Assembly: GCF_902499125.1 (NCBI RefSeq)
Contig: NZ_CABVPX010000005.1
Location: 186,001-250,000, forward strand
Source of the DNA: Burkholderia arboris
GTDB lineage: Bacteria; Pseudomonadota; Gammaproteobacteria; Burkholderiales; Burkholderiaceae
Direction of reading: 5' to 3'
Length of the DNA: 64,000 nt
Positions 34,588 to 49,548 of the stretch are shown one piece after another (the first letter of the stretch is position 1; each line of letters starts with the position of its first letter). The translations under genes were made by a program, and so were the position numbers. Under the pieces are notes generated by a model that worked only from the letters and a program-made list of their open reading frames with translations, was not told the DNA's origin and searched no databases.

Positions 34588-35394
34588 ATGAACGAGCTGG
34601 AATACGTGCCGGTTCCGGCATTCGATGACAACTATATCTGGCTCGTCTCGGACGGCCGCGATGCGATCGCCGTCGATCCGGGTGAAGCCGCGCCTGTACG
34701 CCGGGTTCTTGCCGAACGTGGCTGGCGGTTGACCGCTATTTTACTCACGCACCACCACGCCGACCACGTCGGCGGTGTCGAGGCGCTGCGCGATAGCCAA
34801 CCGGACAATGCTCCGCTGACCGTTTACGGCCCTGCGGCCGAAGCGATCGGTGTGGTCACGCGGCCGCTTGCGGGCGGCGATCGCGTGACGCTCGACGCAC
34901 CGGCCGTCGAATTCGACGTGCTCGACGTACCGGGTCACACGCGCGGCCACATCGCCTATTTCCAGGCGGCCGGGCAGCACAACGCGGCGCCGCACGTGTT
35001 CTGCGGCGACACGCTGTTCTCGTGCGGCTGCGGCCGCCTGTTCGAGGGCACGCCCGCCCAGATGCTCGCTTCGCTCGACGCGCTCGCGGCACTGCCGGGC
35101 GACACGCGCGTGCATTGTGCACACGAATACACGCTGTCCAATATCCGCTTCGCGCTCGCGTGCGAGCCGGGCAATGCGGCGCTTGCCGCGTGGCGCGACG
35201 AAGCGCAGGCGCTGCGCGCGCGCGGCGTGCCGACGCTGCCCACTACGATTGCACACGAGCGTGCCGTTAACCCGTTCATGCGGGCGGACAGCGCGGCCAT
35301 TCATGCCACGCTCGAGGCCGAGCTGCACGAAACAGTGCCGGATCGTCTGGCGGCATTCACGCTGATGCGCGAGTGGAAAAACCGGTTCCGATGA
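34588..35394 (+). CDS. gloB: Hydroxyacylglutathione hydrolase (glyoxalase II)
   Basis: A 268-residue metallo-beta-lactamase-fold hydrolase that converts S-lactoylglutathione to lactate and glutathione in methylglyoxal detoxification. The binuclear metal site is THHHADHVGG; later ligands are H in VPGHTRGH and D in FCGDTLFSCGCGRLFEG, with the final histidine in HCAHEYT. The C-terminal glutathione-binding helices (NPFMRADSAAI, LMREWKNRFR) are complete. The start at ATG 34588 gives MNELEYVPVPAFDDNYIW. Confidence 0.93.
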   Translation: MNELEYVPVPAFDDNYIWLVSDGRDAIAVDPGEAAPVRRVLAERGWRLTAILLTHHHADHVGGVEALRDSQPDNAPLTVYGPAAEAIGVVTRPLAGGDRVTLDAPAVEFDVLDVPGHTRGHIAYFQAAGQHNAAPHVFCGDTLFSCGCGRLFEGTPAQMLASLDALAALPGDTRVHCAHEYTLSNIRFALACEPGNAALAAWRDEAQALRARGVPTLPTTIAHERAVNPFMRADSAAIHATLEAELHETVPDRLAAFTLMREWKNRFR

Positions 35395-35545
35395 TGATTT
35401 CCGGAGGACTCCAAAGCTCAAGCGGTGTCTGTAAAAATTGCTCCAAATGTAGGATTTCGCTGAGTTTTCGGTGTTTTTATTGACGTGAAGCACGCACTTC
35501 CGTAGTATCGCCTGCAATTTCCAGCCGTCGGAAGCCGAGATTTTC

Positions 35546-37105
35546 ATGCGACTTATATTGAGTGCGATGGTGGTCCTGCTACTCGCCGCTTGTGCGAGCC
35601 AGGCCCCTGTCGCCAACAACGCCGCCGATTCGCAGGCGACGTCCAACTACCTCCGTAAATCAGCCACCGCCAAAGAAACTGTCGACGTCGACAAGCAATC
35701 GGTCGGCGATCTGACCAGTGCCGACTCCGATCTGTGGGGGCGCATCCGCCGCGGCTTCCAGATGCCCGACCTGCAGAGCGACCTCGTCGACATGCAGACG
35801 ACCTGGTACACGCAGCGGCCCGATTACGTGCAGCGCATGACCGAGCGCTCGCAGAAGTACCTGTATCACATCGTCGAGGAGCTCGAGGCGCGTCACATGC
35901 CGACCGAGCTCGCGCTGCTGCCGTTCATCGAGTCCGCGTACAACCCGCAGGCGCTGTCGGTCGCGAAGGCGGCCGGCATGTGGCAGTTCATGCCCGGCAC
36001 GGGCCGCACGTACAACCTGAAGCGCAACATGTGGCAGGACGAGCGCCGCGACGTGCTCGCGTCGACGAGCGCCGCACTCGACTACCTGTCGCGCCTGCAT
36101 GACATGTTCGGCGACTGGTATCTGGCGCTGGCCGCGTACAACTGGGGCGAGGGCAACGTGCAGCGCGCGATTGCGCGCAACCAGGCGGCCGGCCTGCCGA
36201 CCGACTACCAGAGCCTGCGGATGCCGAACGAGACGCGCAACTACGTGCCGAAGCTGCAGGCGGTGAAGAACATCATCGCCAGTCCGCAGCAGTACGGGCT
36301 GGCGCTGCCGGATATCCCGAACCACCCGTACTTCGTGACGGTGACGACGTCGCGCGACATCGACGTGGCGGTGGCCGCGAAGCTCGCGAACCTGTCGCTC
36401 GACGAGTTCCGCTCGCTGAACCCGTCGTTCTCGAAGCCCGTGATCCTCGGTGCGACCGATCCGCAGATCCTGCTGCCGTTCGACAACGCGTCCGCGTTCG
36501 AGAAGGGCCTGAAGGCCTACAACGGCCAGCTGTCGACGTGGACCACCTATACGGTCAGCGAACGTGCGCGCCCGGCCGCGATTGCCGAAAAGATCGGCGT
36601 CGACGCCGATACGCTGATGTCGGTCAACAAGATTCCGGCGGGCATGCGCCTGAAGCCGGGCTCGACGATCGTCGTGCCGCGCGGCGATGACGACGACGAG
36701 GACATCAGCGCAGACGTCGCCGAAAACGGCGCGCTCGCGATGGAGCCCGACGTACCCGATACGCGCAAGATGCTGATCCGCGTGCGCCGCAAGCAGTCGA
36801 TGGCGGCGATCGCCGGCCGCTACGGCGTGTCGGTCGGTCAGCTGAAGGCGTGGAACCGTACGCACCGCGATCTCGCGATGCCGGGTCAGGCGCTCGTGCT
36901 GCACGTGCCGGTCGGCCGTTCGGTGCCGGCGGAACCCGGTCCGGAGCGGATCGCGACATCGGCCGGCGGTGCGCACATCGAGCGCGCAAGCCTGGCAGTG
37001 GGCGGCAAGTCGCACGGCGCGAAGCGCGGTGCTGCAAAGCCGGCCGCCAAGTCGGCGAAGGCAGCGCCGGCCAAGGCTGCTACCCACAAGGGCAAGAAGA
37101 AGTAA
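35546..37105 (+). CDS. mltD: Membrane-bound lytic murein transglycosylase D
   Basis: A 519-residue lipoprotein with lipobox LLAAC (C16). The SLT catalytic domain has the glutamate in PFIESAYNPQALSVAKAAGMWQFMPGTG (E129) and AAYNWGEGNVQRA. Two LysM-like peptidoglycan-binding modules follow (TYTVSERARPAAIAEKIGV and IRVRRKQSMAAIAGRYGVS). A Lys/Ala-rich tail (AKRGAAKPAAKSAKAAPAK) closes the protein. It cleaves glycan strands to 1,6-anhydromuropeptides during wall remodelling. The upstream 150 bases are AT-richer and should hold its promoter; a terminator follows 73 bases after the stop. Confidence 0.92.
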   Translation: MRLILSAMVVLLLAACASQAPVANNAADSQATSNYLRKSATAKETVDVDKQSVGDLTSADSDLWGRIRRGFQMPDLQSDLVDMQTTWYTQRPDYVQRMTERSQKYLYHIVEELEARHMPTELALLPFIESAYNPQALSVAKAAGMWQFMPGTGRTYNLKRNMWQDERRDVLASTSAALDYLSRLHDMFGDWYLALAAYNWGEGNVQRAIARNQAAGLPTDYQSLRMPNETRNYVPKLQAVKNIIASPQQYGLALPDIPNHPYFVTVTTSRDIDVAVAAKLANLSLDEFRSLNPSFSKPVILGATDPQILLPFDNASAFEKGLKAYNGQLSTWTTYTVSERARPAAIAEKIGVDADTLMSVNKIPAGMRLKPGSTIVVPRGDDDDEDISADVAENGALAMEPDVPDTRKMLIRVRRKQSMAAIAGRYGVSVGQLKAWNRTHRDLAMPGQALVLHVPVGRSVPAEPGPERIATSAGGAHIERASLAVGGKSHGAKRGAAKPAAKSAKAAPAKAATHKGKKK

Positions 37106-37177
37106 CGCGGCGGCCACGCGCAGCGGCCGGCCGGTCCGGTTCCCGCAATTGCGCTATCATCCGACGAATTGCGACGA

Positions 37178-37212
37178 AACGCCGTCACCGAGGTGACGGC
37201 GTTTTCGTTTGT
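37178..37212 (+). terminator. Rho-independent terminator after mltD
   Basis: The perfect 12-bp stem AACGCCGTCACC (37178-37189) / GGTGACGGCGTT (37192-37203) has a 2-base loop as drawn (pairs at the tip will open), followed by TTTCGTTTG. Confidence 0.8.
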
Positions 37213-37263
37213 GCGCGGCGCGGGGGCGCCGCGTCGCGCGTCTTCATATAACAAGGGGAAGTG

Positions 37264-38481
37264 ATGTCGTCGGTGCAGGTGAGGGTGCTCGCGCTGTTTT
37301 CGGTCGGGTATTTCGTGTCGTATGTGTTCCGCGGCGTCAATCTGGGCTTCGCGCCGTTCGTCACGCACGAGCTCGGGCTGTCGGCTGCCGATCTCGGCCT
37401 GCTGACCAGCCTCTATTTCCTCGGCTTCGCGGGTGCGCAGATTCCGGCCGGCGTGATGCTCGACCACTTCGGCCCGCGCCGCGTGACGGCCGGCATGCTG
37501 CTGTTCGCGGCGGCCGGCGCGGCGGTGTTCGGCGCCGCGCACAGTCTCGGCACGATGATGGTCGGCCGGCTGCTGATCGGTGTCGGCGTGTCGGTGTGCC
37601 TCGGCGCGGCGTTCAAGGCGCTCGCGCAGCATTTCCCGGTCGGCCGGCTGCCGCTCGTCAACGGTCTCGTGATGGCCGTCGGCGGCCTCGGCGGCGTGAT
37701 GGTCGGCTCGCCGCTGACCTGGCTGCTCGGCTGGACGAGCTGGCGCGCGATCTGTTTCGGTCTCGCGGTGCTGACGGTGGTCGTCGCGGCGTCGATCGGC
37801 CTGGCTGCGCCCGAGGCGCCCCGGGTACGCCACCAGGGCAGCCTCGTCAGCCAGTTCAAGGGCACGTGGCACATCCTGAGCAGCCGCGCGTTCTGGAGGA
37901 TTTCGTCGTTCTCCATCGTCACGCAGGGCGTGTTCTATGCGATGCAGTCGCTGTGGGTCGGGCCGTATCTGCGCGATGTCGCCGGGTTCGATGCGCCGCA
38001 CGCCGCGCGCCTCGTGTCGGTGCTCGGCTTCGCGATGATGGCCGGCTGCGTCGGCTTCGGCGCGGCGGCGCGCGTACTCGAGCGGCGCGGCGTGTCGGTC
38101 TACGCATTCTGCGGCGTCGGGATGGCGCTGTTCGTCGCGACGCAGGTCGCGATCGTCGCGCGCGTGCCGCTGCCGCCGGCCGTGCTGTGGGCGGCATACG
38201 GGATGTTCGGCGGGGTTGGCATCCTGACCTATGCGGTGATGGCCGGGCACTTTCCCGCTCACCTGATCGGCCGCGCGAACACGACGCTCACGCTCGTGAT
38301 CTTCCTGCTGATTTTCGCGTTCCAGATCGGTGTCGGCGCGGTGCTGTCGCACTGGCCGGCGGTCGACGGCCGCTATCCGGCCGCCGCGCACTTCACCGCA
38401 TGGGGCGTGCTGCTCGCGCTGCAGCTCGCGAGCGCGGTCTGGTACGTGTGGCCTGCGCGCGGCACTGGCCAAGCGCACTGA
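37264..38481 (+). CDS. MFS transporter
   Basis: A 405-residue inner-membrane protein with about 12 helices. It contains YVFRGVNLGFAPFVTHELGLSAADLGLLTSLYFLGFAGAQIPAGVMLDHFGPRRV, a motif-A-containing loop, and GVGVSVCLGAAFKALAQHFP in helix 4-5. It resembles the nitrate/sugar-phosphate-like and YbfB-type MFS branches without a clear assignment. The ATG at 37264 is preferred over the adjacent GTG 37261 because of its spacing from AAGGGGAA. It is alone between terminator and carA promoter, so it is probably its own transcription unit. Confidence 0.78.
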   Translation: MSSVQVRVLALFSVGYFVSYVFRGVNLGFAPFVTHELGLSAADLGLLTSLYFLGFAGAQIPAGVMLDHFGPRRVTAGMLLFAAAGAAVFGAAHSLGTMMVGRLLIGVGVSVCLGAAFKALAQHFPVGRLPLVNGLVMAVGGLGGVMVGSPLTWLLGWTSWRAICFGLAVLTVVVAASIGLAAPEAPRVRHQGSLVSQFKGTWHILSSRAFWRISSFSIVTQGVFYAMQSLWVGPYLRDVAGFDAPHAARLVSVLGFAMMAGCVGFGAAARVLERRGVSVYAFCGVGMALFVATQVAIVARVPLPPAVLWAAYGMFGGVGILTYAVMAGHFPAHLIGRANTTLTLVIFLLIFAFQIGVGAVLSHWPAVDGRYPAAAHFTAWGVLLALQLASAVWYVWPARGTGQAH

Positions 38482-38836
38482 TCCGGCGGTACGCTGACGG
38501 GTAGGGCGGCCGCGGAAACGGGGCCGCAGCGCGTTGCGCCGCGCGGCGCGTGCATGATCGGACGGCCATATCGATTGAAGATAAGGCCATTTTCAGGCTA
38601 TAATTTGAAAGTTTGTGCTGATCAACCTCGCACCCTAGCGCCTACCTCATTCATCCCGTTCATCCGCCGCACGCCGCCTGCCGGGCGATGCCGCGAAGCC
38701 TCGTGCGCCACGCGCCGGGTTCGCGACTCGACAGCGCAGGCCGCGTCCAGCAAGCGACCACGCGCGCCCACGCAGCGCGGCGCTCGCGCGGCAGGGTAAA
38801 CAGGTCGGCAGCAGGGTGTTCCCCAAGGAGCCTCCC
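38482..38836 (+). promoter_or_regulatory. carA upstream region
   Basis: 355 bases without a gene. It contains the carA promoter (38575-38604) and a leader of roughly 225 bases. I see no arginine- or pyrimidine-specific attenuator that I can defend. Confidence 0.6.
38575..38604 (+). promoter_or_regulatory. Sigma70 promoter of the car operon
   Basis: A -35 TTGAAG (38575-38580), an 18-base spacer and a perfect -10 TATAAT (38599-38604). The expected start of transcription is near 38611, about 226 bases before the carA start codon. The region is AT-rich relative to its surroundings. Confidence 0.78.
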
Positions 38837-39982
38837 GTGTTGCCGTCTTTTTCTCCCGCCTTGCTTGCACTCGCCGACGGCACGGTCTTTCGTGGTTATT
38901 CGATCGGGGCCGAAGGCCACACGATCGGCGAAGTCGTGTTCAATACCGCGATCACCGGCTATCAGGAAATCCTGACTGATCCGAGCTACTCGCGCCAGAT
39001 CGTCACGCTCACCTACCCGCATATCGGCAACGTCGGCGTCAACGCCGAAGACGTCGAAGCCACGAAAGTCCATGCCGCCGGCCTGATCATCCGTGATCTG
39101 CCCACGCTCGCATCGAACTTCCGCATGGACCGCACGCTCGGCGATTACCTGCGCGACGAAGGCATCGTCGCGATCGCCGGCATCGACACCCGCAAGCTGA
39201 CCCGCATCCTGCGCGACAAGGGCGCGCAGAGCGGCTGCATCCTGGCGGGCTCCGATGACGAAGCGAAGGCGATCGAGCTCGCGCGCTCGTTCCCGGGCCT
39301 CGCGGGCATGGATCTCGCGAAGGTCGTGTCGACCGCCAAGCCGTTCGAATGGAAGCAGACGGAATGGCGCCTCGAAGGCGGCTACGGCATGCAGGAAGCG
39401 CCGAAGTACCGCGTCGTCGCGTACGATTTCGGCGTCAAGTACAACATCCTGCGCATGCTCGCGGAGCGCGGCTGCCACGTGACGGTGCTGCCGGCACAGG
39501 CCAGCGCGGAAGATGCGCTCGCGCTGAATCCGGACGGCATCTTCCTGTCGAACGGCCCCGGCGATCCGGAGCCGTGCGATTACGCGATCGCGGCCACGAA
39601 GCAGTTCATCGAACGCGGCGTGCCGACCTTCGGCATCTGCCTCGGCCACCAGATCATGGGCCTCGCCGTCGGCGCGAAGACGCTGAAGATGAAGACGGGC
39701 CACCACGGCGCGAACCATCCGGTGAAGGATCTCGGCGACGGTCGCGTGGTGATCACGTCGCAGAACCACGGCTTCGCGGTCGACGCCGATTCGCTGCCGG
39801 CCAACGCGCGCGTGACGCACGTGTCGCTGTTCGACGGCACGCTGCAGGGCTTCGAGCTGACCGACAAGCCGGCCTTCTGCTTCCAGGGCCACCCGGAAGC
39901 GTCGCCCGGCCCGCACGACATCGGCTATCTGTTCGACCGTTTCACCGCGCTGATGGACGCGGCGAAGCAGCGCAACGCTTAA
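38837..39982 (+). CDS. carA: Carbamoyl-phosphate synthase small subunit (glutaminase)
   Basis: A 381-residue subunit. The N-terminal interaction domain ([20 protein letters not shown]) precedes a class I glutamine amidotransferase domain with the catalytic cysteine C268 in [11 protein letters not shown] and the His/Glu pair in [11 protein letters not shown] (H352, E354). It supplies ammonia from glutamine to CarB for arginine and pyrimidine synthesis. I choose GTG 38837, six bases after AAGGAG (38825-38830); a GTG at 38816 lies upstream of this ribosome binding site. Confidence 0.95.
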   Translation: MLPSFSPALLALADGTVFRGYSIGAEGHTIGEVVFNTAITGYQEILTDPSYSRQIVTLTYPHIGNVGVNAEDVEATKVHAAGLIIRDLPTLASNFRMDRTLGDYLRDEGIVAIAGIDTRKLTRILRDKGAQSGCILAGSDDEAKAIELARSFPGLAGMDLAKVVSTAKPFEWKQTEWRLEGGYGMQEAPKYRVVAYDFGVKYNILRMLAERGCHVTVLPAQASAEDALALNPDGIFLSNGPGDPEPCDYAIAATKQFIERGVPTFGICLGHQIMGLAVGAKTLKMKTGHHGANHPVKDLGDGRVVITSQNHGFAVDADSLPANARVTHVSLFDGTLQGFELTDKPAFCFQGHPEASPGPHDIGYLFDRFTALMDAAKQRNA

Positions 39983-40018
39983 GTCACTGACGCAACCGAA
40001 GGACGGGAGATTCGCATC

Positions 40019-40678
40019 ATGTTCGGCCACGCACTCGGCATCACGGATATCTGGACCTACGTGTTCGGCGTGATCTTCATCATCCTGCTGCCGGGGCCGA
40101 ACTCGATGTACGTGCTGTCGCTCGCGGCGCAGCGCGGCGTGAAGGCCGGTTATCGCGCGGCCTGCGGCGTGTTCGTCGGCGATACGGTGCTGATGGTGCT
40201 GTCCGCCGCGGGCGTCGCGTCGCTGCTGAAGGCGAACCCGCTGCTCTTCTCCGTCGTCAAGTACGGCGGCGCCGCGTATCTGCTCTACATCGGCACCGGC
40301 ATGCTGCGCAGCGCGTGGCAGAAGCTGCGCGCGCCGGCGAATGCGCCGGCCGGGGCAGCGCCCGCGGTGGACGGCGAACGGCCGTTCCGCAAGGCGCTGA
40401 TCGTGAGCCTGCTGAATCCGAAGGCGATCCTGTTCTTCATCTCGTTCTTCATCCAGTTCGTCGACCCGGCATTTCCGCATCCCGCGCTGTCGTTCGTCGT
40501 GCTCGGGGCGATCGCGCAATGCGCGAGCTTCCTGTACCTGAGCACGCTGATCTTCGCGGGCGCGCGGCTCGCCGAGCATTTCCGCCGCCGCCGCAAGCTT
40601 GCGGCAGGCGCGGCGAGCAGCGTGGGCGGCCTGTTCATCGGTTTCTCGGTGAAGCTTGCGCTCGCGACCATGAGCTGA
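40019..40678 (+). CDS. leuE: LysE/RhtB family amino acid exporter (LeuE-like)
   Basis: A 219-residue inner-membrane protein with six predicted helices. The family signature is in the first: [39 protein letters not shown]. Later blocks are [20 protein letters not shown] and [29 protein letters not shown]. coli LeuE exports leucine and analogues; the substrate here is inferred by similarity. It lies inside the car operon, 36 bases after carA and 49 bases before carB on the same strand, so it is expected to be cotranscribed with them. Confidence 0.82.
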   Translation: MFGHALGITDIWTYVFGVIFIILLPGPNSMYVLSLAAQRGVKAGYRAACGVFVGDTVLMVLSAAGVASLLKANPLLFSVVKYGGAAYLLYIGTGMLRSAWQKLRAPANAPAGAAPAVDGERPFRKALIVSLLNPKAILFFISFFIQFVDPAFPHPALSFVVLGAIAQCASFLYLSTLIFAGARLAEHFRRRRKLAAGAASSVGGLFIGFSVKLALATMS

Positions 40679-40727
40679 GCGCTGCCGGCCGACCCACGAC
40701 AACGATTACTTATTGAATTCACAAGCC

Positions 40728-43982
<3,255 letters not shown>

Positions 43983-44011
43983 GCAGTCAGTTACCTGTCG
44001 AAGCAACACGT

Positions 44012-44072
44012 GCCGCGATTAGGCGGTGTTTCCAGTGCATCGGAAACGCGCTTAATCGCGGTGATTTTTTTT
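44012..44072 (+). terminator. Long-stem Rho-independent terminator after carB
   Basis: CCGCGATTA (44013-44021) pairs with TAATCGCGG (44053-44061), and GTTTCC pairs with GGAAAC further in. T8 lies at 44065-44072. It separates carB from greA, whose start is 28 bases further on. Confidence 0.75.
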
Positions 44073-44100
44073 ATAGCCGTTTTTAGCGATTGAGCCGTTT

Positions 44101-44577
44101 ATGAGCACCATTCCGTTGACAAAGCGTGGCGCAGGGCAACTGCGCGATGAATTGCAGCGCCTCAAGTCCGTCGAGCGGCCGGCCGTGATCAACGCGATCG
44201 CGGAGGCACGCGCACAGGGCGATCTGTCCGAAAACGCCGAATACGATGCCGCGAAGGAAAAGCAGGGTTTCATCGAGGGTCGCATCGCGGAACTCGAATC
44301 GAAGCTGTCCGCCGCGCAAGTCATCGATCCCACGGTGCTCGACGCCGATGGCCGCGTGGTGTTTGCCGCGACGGTCGAACTCGAGGATCTCGAGTCGGGC
44401 GACACCGTCAAGTACCAGATCGTCGGCGACGACGAAGCCGATATCGATCACGGCCTGATCTCGGTCAGCTCGCCGATCGCGCGTGCACTGATCGGCAAGT
44501 CCGAGGGCGACGTCGCGGCCGTGCAGGCGCCGAGCGGCGTGCGCGAGTACGAAATCATTTCGGTCAGCTACGTCTGA
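44101..44577 (+). CDS. greA: Transcription elongation factor GreA
   Basis: A 158-residue factor of exact family length. The N-terminal antiparallel coiled coil has the acidic tip in [22 protein letters not shown], which reaches into the RNA polymerase secondary channel to stimulate transcript cleavage. The C-terminal FKBP-like domain contains [19 protein letters not shown]. It is preceded by the carB terminator, so its promoter must lie within or before that hairpin region. A DUF4149 membrane protein follows after 14 bases. Confidence 0.95.
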   Translation: MSTIPLTKRGAGQLRDELQRLKSVERPAVINAIAEARAQGDLSENAEYDAAKEKQGFIEGRIAELESKLSAAQVIDPTVLDADGRVVFAATVELEDLESGDTVKYQIVGDDEADIDHGLISVSSPIARALIGKSEGDVAAVQAPSGVREYEIISVSYV

Positions 44578-44591
44578 GACGGGGCGACGTG

Positions 44592-45050
44592 ATGCCGCAT
44601 CGCGTGTTCCGTCTGCTGTCGGCCGTGTGGGTCGGCAGCCTGCTGACGATCGGGTATGCGGTCGCGCCCGTATTGTTCAAGACGCTGGAGCGGATGACGG
44701 CCGGATCGGTCGCCGCCCAGCTGTTCCGTATCGAGGCGATCCTCGGTGTCGTGTGCGGCGTGCTGCTGCTCGCGTTGTCGAACCAGCAGGTACGGCGCGG
44801 CAGCAGCGAATATCGCCGCGTGCGCTGGGTCGTTGCCGCGATGGTCGTGTGCGTGCTGGTCGGGTATTTTGCGCTGCAGCCGTTCATGAACGCGCTGCGG
44901 GTGGCCGCGATGGATGCGGGCACCGATATCGCGAACTCGCCGTATGCAAGCCGCTTCGGGATGCTGCACGGCGTCTCGAGCGTGTTCTATCTCGTCGAGA
45001 GCGTGCTGGGGCTGATGCTGATCTGGCGTCTGCCGGCGCGCGACGCCTGA
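44592..45050 (+). CDS. DUF4149 family membrane protein
   Basis: A 152-residue inner-membrane protein with four hydrophobic segments (LLSAVWVGSLLTIGYAVAPVLF, IEAILGVVCGVLLLALS, WVVAAMVVCVLVGYFALQPFM, GVSSVFYLVESVLGLMLIW). The first segment has the conserved W-x-G pattern of the DUF4149/TMEM205-like family. Function unknown. The ATG at 44592 is preferred over the adjacent GTG. Its 14-base distance from greA indicates cotranscription. Confidence 0.75.
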   Translation: MPHRVFRLLSAVWVGSLLTIGYAVAPVLFKTLERMTAGSVAAQLFRIEAILGVVCGVLLLALSNQQVRRGSSEYRRVRWVVAAMVVCVLVGYFALQPFMNALRVAAMDAGTDIANSPYASRFGMLHGVSSVFYLVESVLGLMLIWRLPARDA

Positions 45051-45098
45051 GCGCCGCGCGGGCAGGGCGGCACGGGATGCCCCGTGCCGCATGCGTGA

Positions 45099-45626
45099 TT
45101 ACTTGTCCTGGAACGGACGCTTGGTGCTGGCCTGGCGCTTTTTCGCACGCTTCACGGTGCCGCCTGCCGTCACGCGCTCGTTGCCGCGCACGACGACCTT
45201 CGTCGGCTTCGGGCGGCGCACGGGGCTTGCGTTCGGCGACACCTTGACGACCTTGACCGTGCGCGGTGCGCGGCCTTTCTTGTCGTCGACGGCTTCGGCC
45301 GCGCTCGGCAGCGTGCCGGCACGACGGCCGCGGGCCGGGGCCGCTGCGGCGGCTTCCGGCTTCCAGATCACCAGCAGCTTGCCGATGTGCTGGATCGGCG
45401 CCGCGCTCAGGCGGTCGCAGATCTCGTCGTAGATCGCGATGCGTTCGTCGCGTTCGTCGCCGAACACGCGGATCTTGATCAGCTGGTGCGCATTGAGGTG
45501 CACCTTGATTTCCTTCAGCACGGCGTCGGTCAGCCCTTCGGCGCCGATCAGCACGACGGGCTTGAGCGCATGGGCCTGGGAGCGCAGCGCGGAGCGCTCG
45601 GCGGGAGAAAGCGAAAGGGCGGGCAT
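45099..45626 (-). CDS. yhbY: YhbY family RNA-binding protein (CRM domain)
   Basis: A 175-residue protein. The CRM domain fills residues 1-95: LSPAERSALRSQAHALKPVVLIGAEGLTDAVLKEIKVHLNAHQLIKIRV. The conserved GxxG-like loop is VLIGAEG and the last strand is HIGKLLVIWKP. E. coli YhbY associates with pre-50S particles. The C-terminal 80 residues are a basic, disordered extension (RRPKPTKVVVRGNER) absent in E. coli but common in Burkholderiales. It is divergent from rlmE, a conserved pairing of ribosome-assembly genes. Confidence 0.88.
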   Translation of the reverse strand: MPALSLSPAERSALRSQAHALKPVVLIGAEGLTDAVLKEIKVHLNAHQLIKIRVFGDERDERIAIYDEICDRLSAAPIQHIGKLLVIWKPEAAAAAPARGRRAGTLPSAAEAVDDKKGRAPRTVKVVKVSPNASPVRRPKPTKVVVRGNERVTAGGTVKRAKKRQASTKRPFQDK

Positions 45627-45821
45627 GGAAATGTCGAAATCTAAATAAGGGCGCGCTGACTGAATGGCGATTGCGGGAAGTTACCGCGTCAGCCGTGCGC
45701 CGAAACCACGTAAAATCGCGGCTTGGGCCCGAAAAGGGGCCGCAGCCGCGCGAAGAAGACGCGTATTATCCGCTAAAAGCGCGGCTTCACGAAGCAATTG
45801 GCAGCAATCTCTCTCTCTCGA

Positions 45822-46484
45822 ATGGCAAAAAACCGCTTCAACCAGCACTGGCTGCACGACCACATCAACGACCCGTACGTCAAAATGGCGCAGCGGGAGG
45901 GCTATCGCGCGCGTGCCGCGTACAAGCTGAAGGAAATCGACGAACAGGACAAGCTGATCCGTCCGGGCCAGGTGATCGTCGACCTTGGCGCCACGCCGGG
46001 CAGCTGGAGCCAGTATGCCCGCAACAAGCTCGCGCAGGGCAAGAAGCGTGACGCGGAGCGCGAAGGCGGCATCGACGGCACGATCGTGGCGCTCGACATC
46101 CTGCCGATGGAGCCGATCGCCGACGTTCACTTCCTCCAGGGCGACTTCCGCGAGGACGACGTCCTCCAGCAACTCGAGGAAGTGCTCGAAGGGCGCGAGG
46201 TGGACCTTGTTATTTCCGACATGGCCCCCAACCTCTCCGGCGTGGCCTCGGCAGACGCGGCGCGCATCGAGCATCTCTGCGATCTGGCGCTCGAATTCGC
46301 GCAGAACCATCTGAAGCCGGACGGTGCGCTGCTCGTGAAATGCTTTCACGGCAGCGGCTACAGCCAGATCGTCGAGAAGTTCAAGCAGCAGTTTAAGGTT
46401 GTCGCGCCGCGCAAGCCCAAGGCATCCCGCGACAAATCGTCCGAAACGTTCATTTTGGGTCGGCAGCTGAAGCATCCGCGTTGA
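45822..46484 (+). CDS. rlmE: 23S rRNA 2'-O-ribose U2552 methyltransferase
   Basis: A 220-residue RrmJ/FtsJ enzyme. The N-terminal basic region holds the first catalytic lysine in [17 protein letters not shown]. The SAM motif is [15 protein letters not shown], the aspartate is in [13 protein letters not shown], and the second lysine is in [10 protein letters not shown], with the glutamate in SSETFILG: the K-D-K-E tetrad is complete. The ATG at 45822 yields [14 protein letters not shown]. ftsH follows after 166 bases, the classic rrmJ-ftsH order. Confidence 0.94.
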   Translation: MAKNRFNQHWLHDHINDPYVKMAQREGYRARAAYKLKEIDEQDKLIRPGQVIVDLGATPGSWSQYARNKLAQGKKRDAEREGGIDGTIVALDILPMEPIADVHFLQGDFREDDVLQQLEEVLEGREVDLVISDMAPNLSGVASADAARIEHLCDLALEFAQNHLKPDGALLVKCFHGSGYSQIVEKFKQQFKVVAPRKPKASRDKSSETFILGRQLKHPR

Positions 46485-46650
46485 TGCGGGGCACGATGCC
46501 GCAAACGGGCTCCGGCCCTTGCCAGACAAGCGAAGCGCTATCGCGCCGGTTGTCAATGCTTATGGCGAGGGTGGTCGGACTGGATTAGAATGACCGAGGG
46601 GCGCCGCAAGGAAAATGTAGGCGCTCGTCTACGAGTGAAGGAGTGGTGCT

Positions 46651-48549
<1,899 letters not shown>

Positions 48550-48571
48550 TCCCTCCGCTTTAGCACCGTTC

Positions 48572-48605
48572 ACGGGCTGGTGTGGCTTCACACCGGCCCG
48601 TTTTG
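48572..48605 (+). terminator. Terminator-like hairpin between ftsH and folP
   Basis: ACGGGC and GGTGTG pair with CACACC and GCCCG around a GCTT loop (one bulge on each side), followed by TTTTG. It helps place the folP start downstream of this element. Confidence 0.65.
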
Positions 48606-48627
48606 CATTCATCCACGCCAGTCGCTC

Positions 48628-49521
48628 GTGTCCGATTCCGCAGTGTCCCCGTCCATTCCCGCGCCACTCCAGTGCGGCCGCTTCGAGCTGACGTTCGAAC
48701 GCCCGCTCGTGATGGGCATTCTCAACGCTACGCCCGATTCGTTTTCCGACGGCGGCCGCTTCCTTGCGCGCGACGATGCGTTGCGCCAGGCCGAGCGGAT
48801 GATTGCCGAAGGTGCGGACCTCCTCGACATCGGCGGTGAATCGACGCGCCCCGGCGCGCCGCCCGTGCCGCTCGACGAGGAGCTCGCGCGCGTGATCCCG
48901 CTCGTCGAGGCGCTGCGACCGCTGAACGTGCCGCTGTCGATCGACACCTACAAGCCGGCCGTGATGCGCGCGGCGCTGGCCGCCGGCGCGGACCTGATCA
49001 ACGACATCTGGGGGTTCCGCCAGCCGGGCGCGATCGACGCCGTGCGCGACGGCAACAGCGGGCTGTGCGCGATGCACATGCTCGGCGAGCCGCAGACGAT
49101 GCAGATCGGCGAACCCGACTACGGCGACGTCGTGACCGACGTGCGCGACTTTCTCGCCGAGCGCGCGCAGGCGCTGCGCGATGCAGGGGTGGCGGCGGAG
49201 CGGATCTGCGTCGATCCCGGCTTCGGGTTCGGCAAGGCAGTGGTCGACGACAACTATGCGCTGCTGGCCGCGTTGCCGGACACGGCGCCTGCGCGGCCCG
49301 ACGGGCGCGCGTATCCGATACTCGCGGGCATGTCGCGCAAGTCGATGCTCGGCGCGGTGATTGGCGGCAAGCCGCCGCTGGAGCGCGTCGCGGCGAGTAT
49401 CGCGGCCGCATTGTGCGCGGTCGCGCGTGGCGCCGCGATCGTGCGCGTGCACGACGTCGCGGCGACGGTCGATGCACTGAAAGTCTGGAATGCCGTGCGC
49501 GAAGCCGCACGGCAACGATAA
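48628..49521 (+). CDS. folP: Dihydropteroate synthase
   Basis: A 297-residue TIM-barrel enzyme that joins p-aminobenzoate to dihydropterin pyrophosphate, the sulfonamide target. Signatures are MGILNATPDSFSDGG, LLDIGGESTRPGAPPV, the pterin-binding DLINDIWGFRQPG, DPGFGFGKAVVDNY-type loop, and AGMSRKSMLG. The start is uncertain: GTG 48628 is used because an in-frame GTG at 48580 lies inside the ftsH terminator hairpin; no strong ribosome binding site is seen. It is 27 bases before glmM, a widely conserved ftsH-folP-glmM order. Confidence 0.92.
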   Translation: MSDSAVSPSIPAPLQCGRFELTFERPLVMGILNATPDSFSDGGRFLARDDALRQAERMIAEGADLLDIGGESTRPGAPPVPLDEELARVIPLVEALRPLNVPLSIDTYKPAVMRAALAAGADLINDIWGFRQPGAIDAVRDGNSGLCAMHMLGEPQTMQIGEPDYGDVVTDVRDFLAERAQALRDAGVAAERICVDPGFGFGKAVVDDNYALLAALPDTAPARPDGRAYPILAGMSRKSMLGAVIGGKPPLERVAASIAAALCAVARGAAIVRVHDVAATVDALKVWNAVREAARQR

Positions 49522-49548
49522 GTCAGAAAACGAAGGAGGAAGGACCCC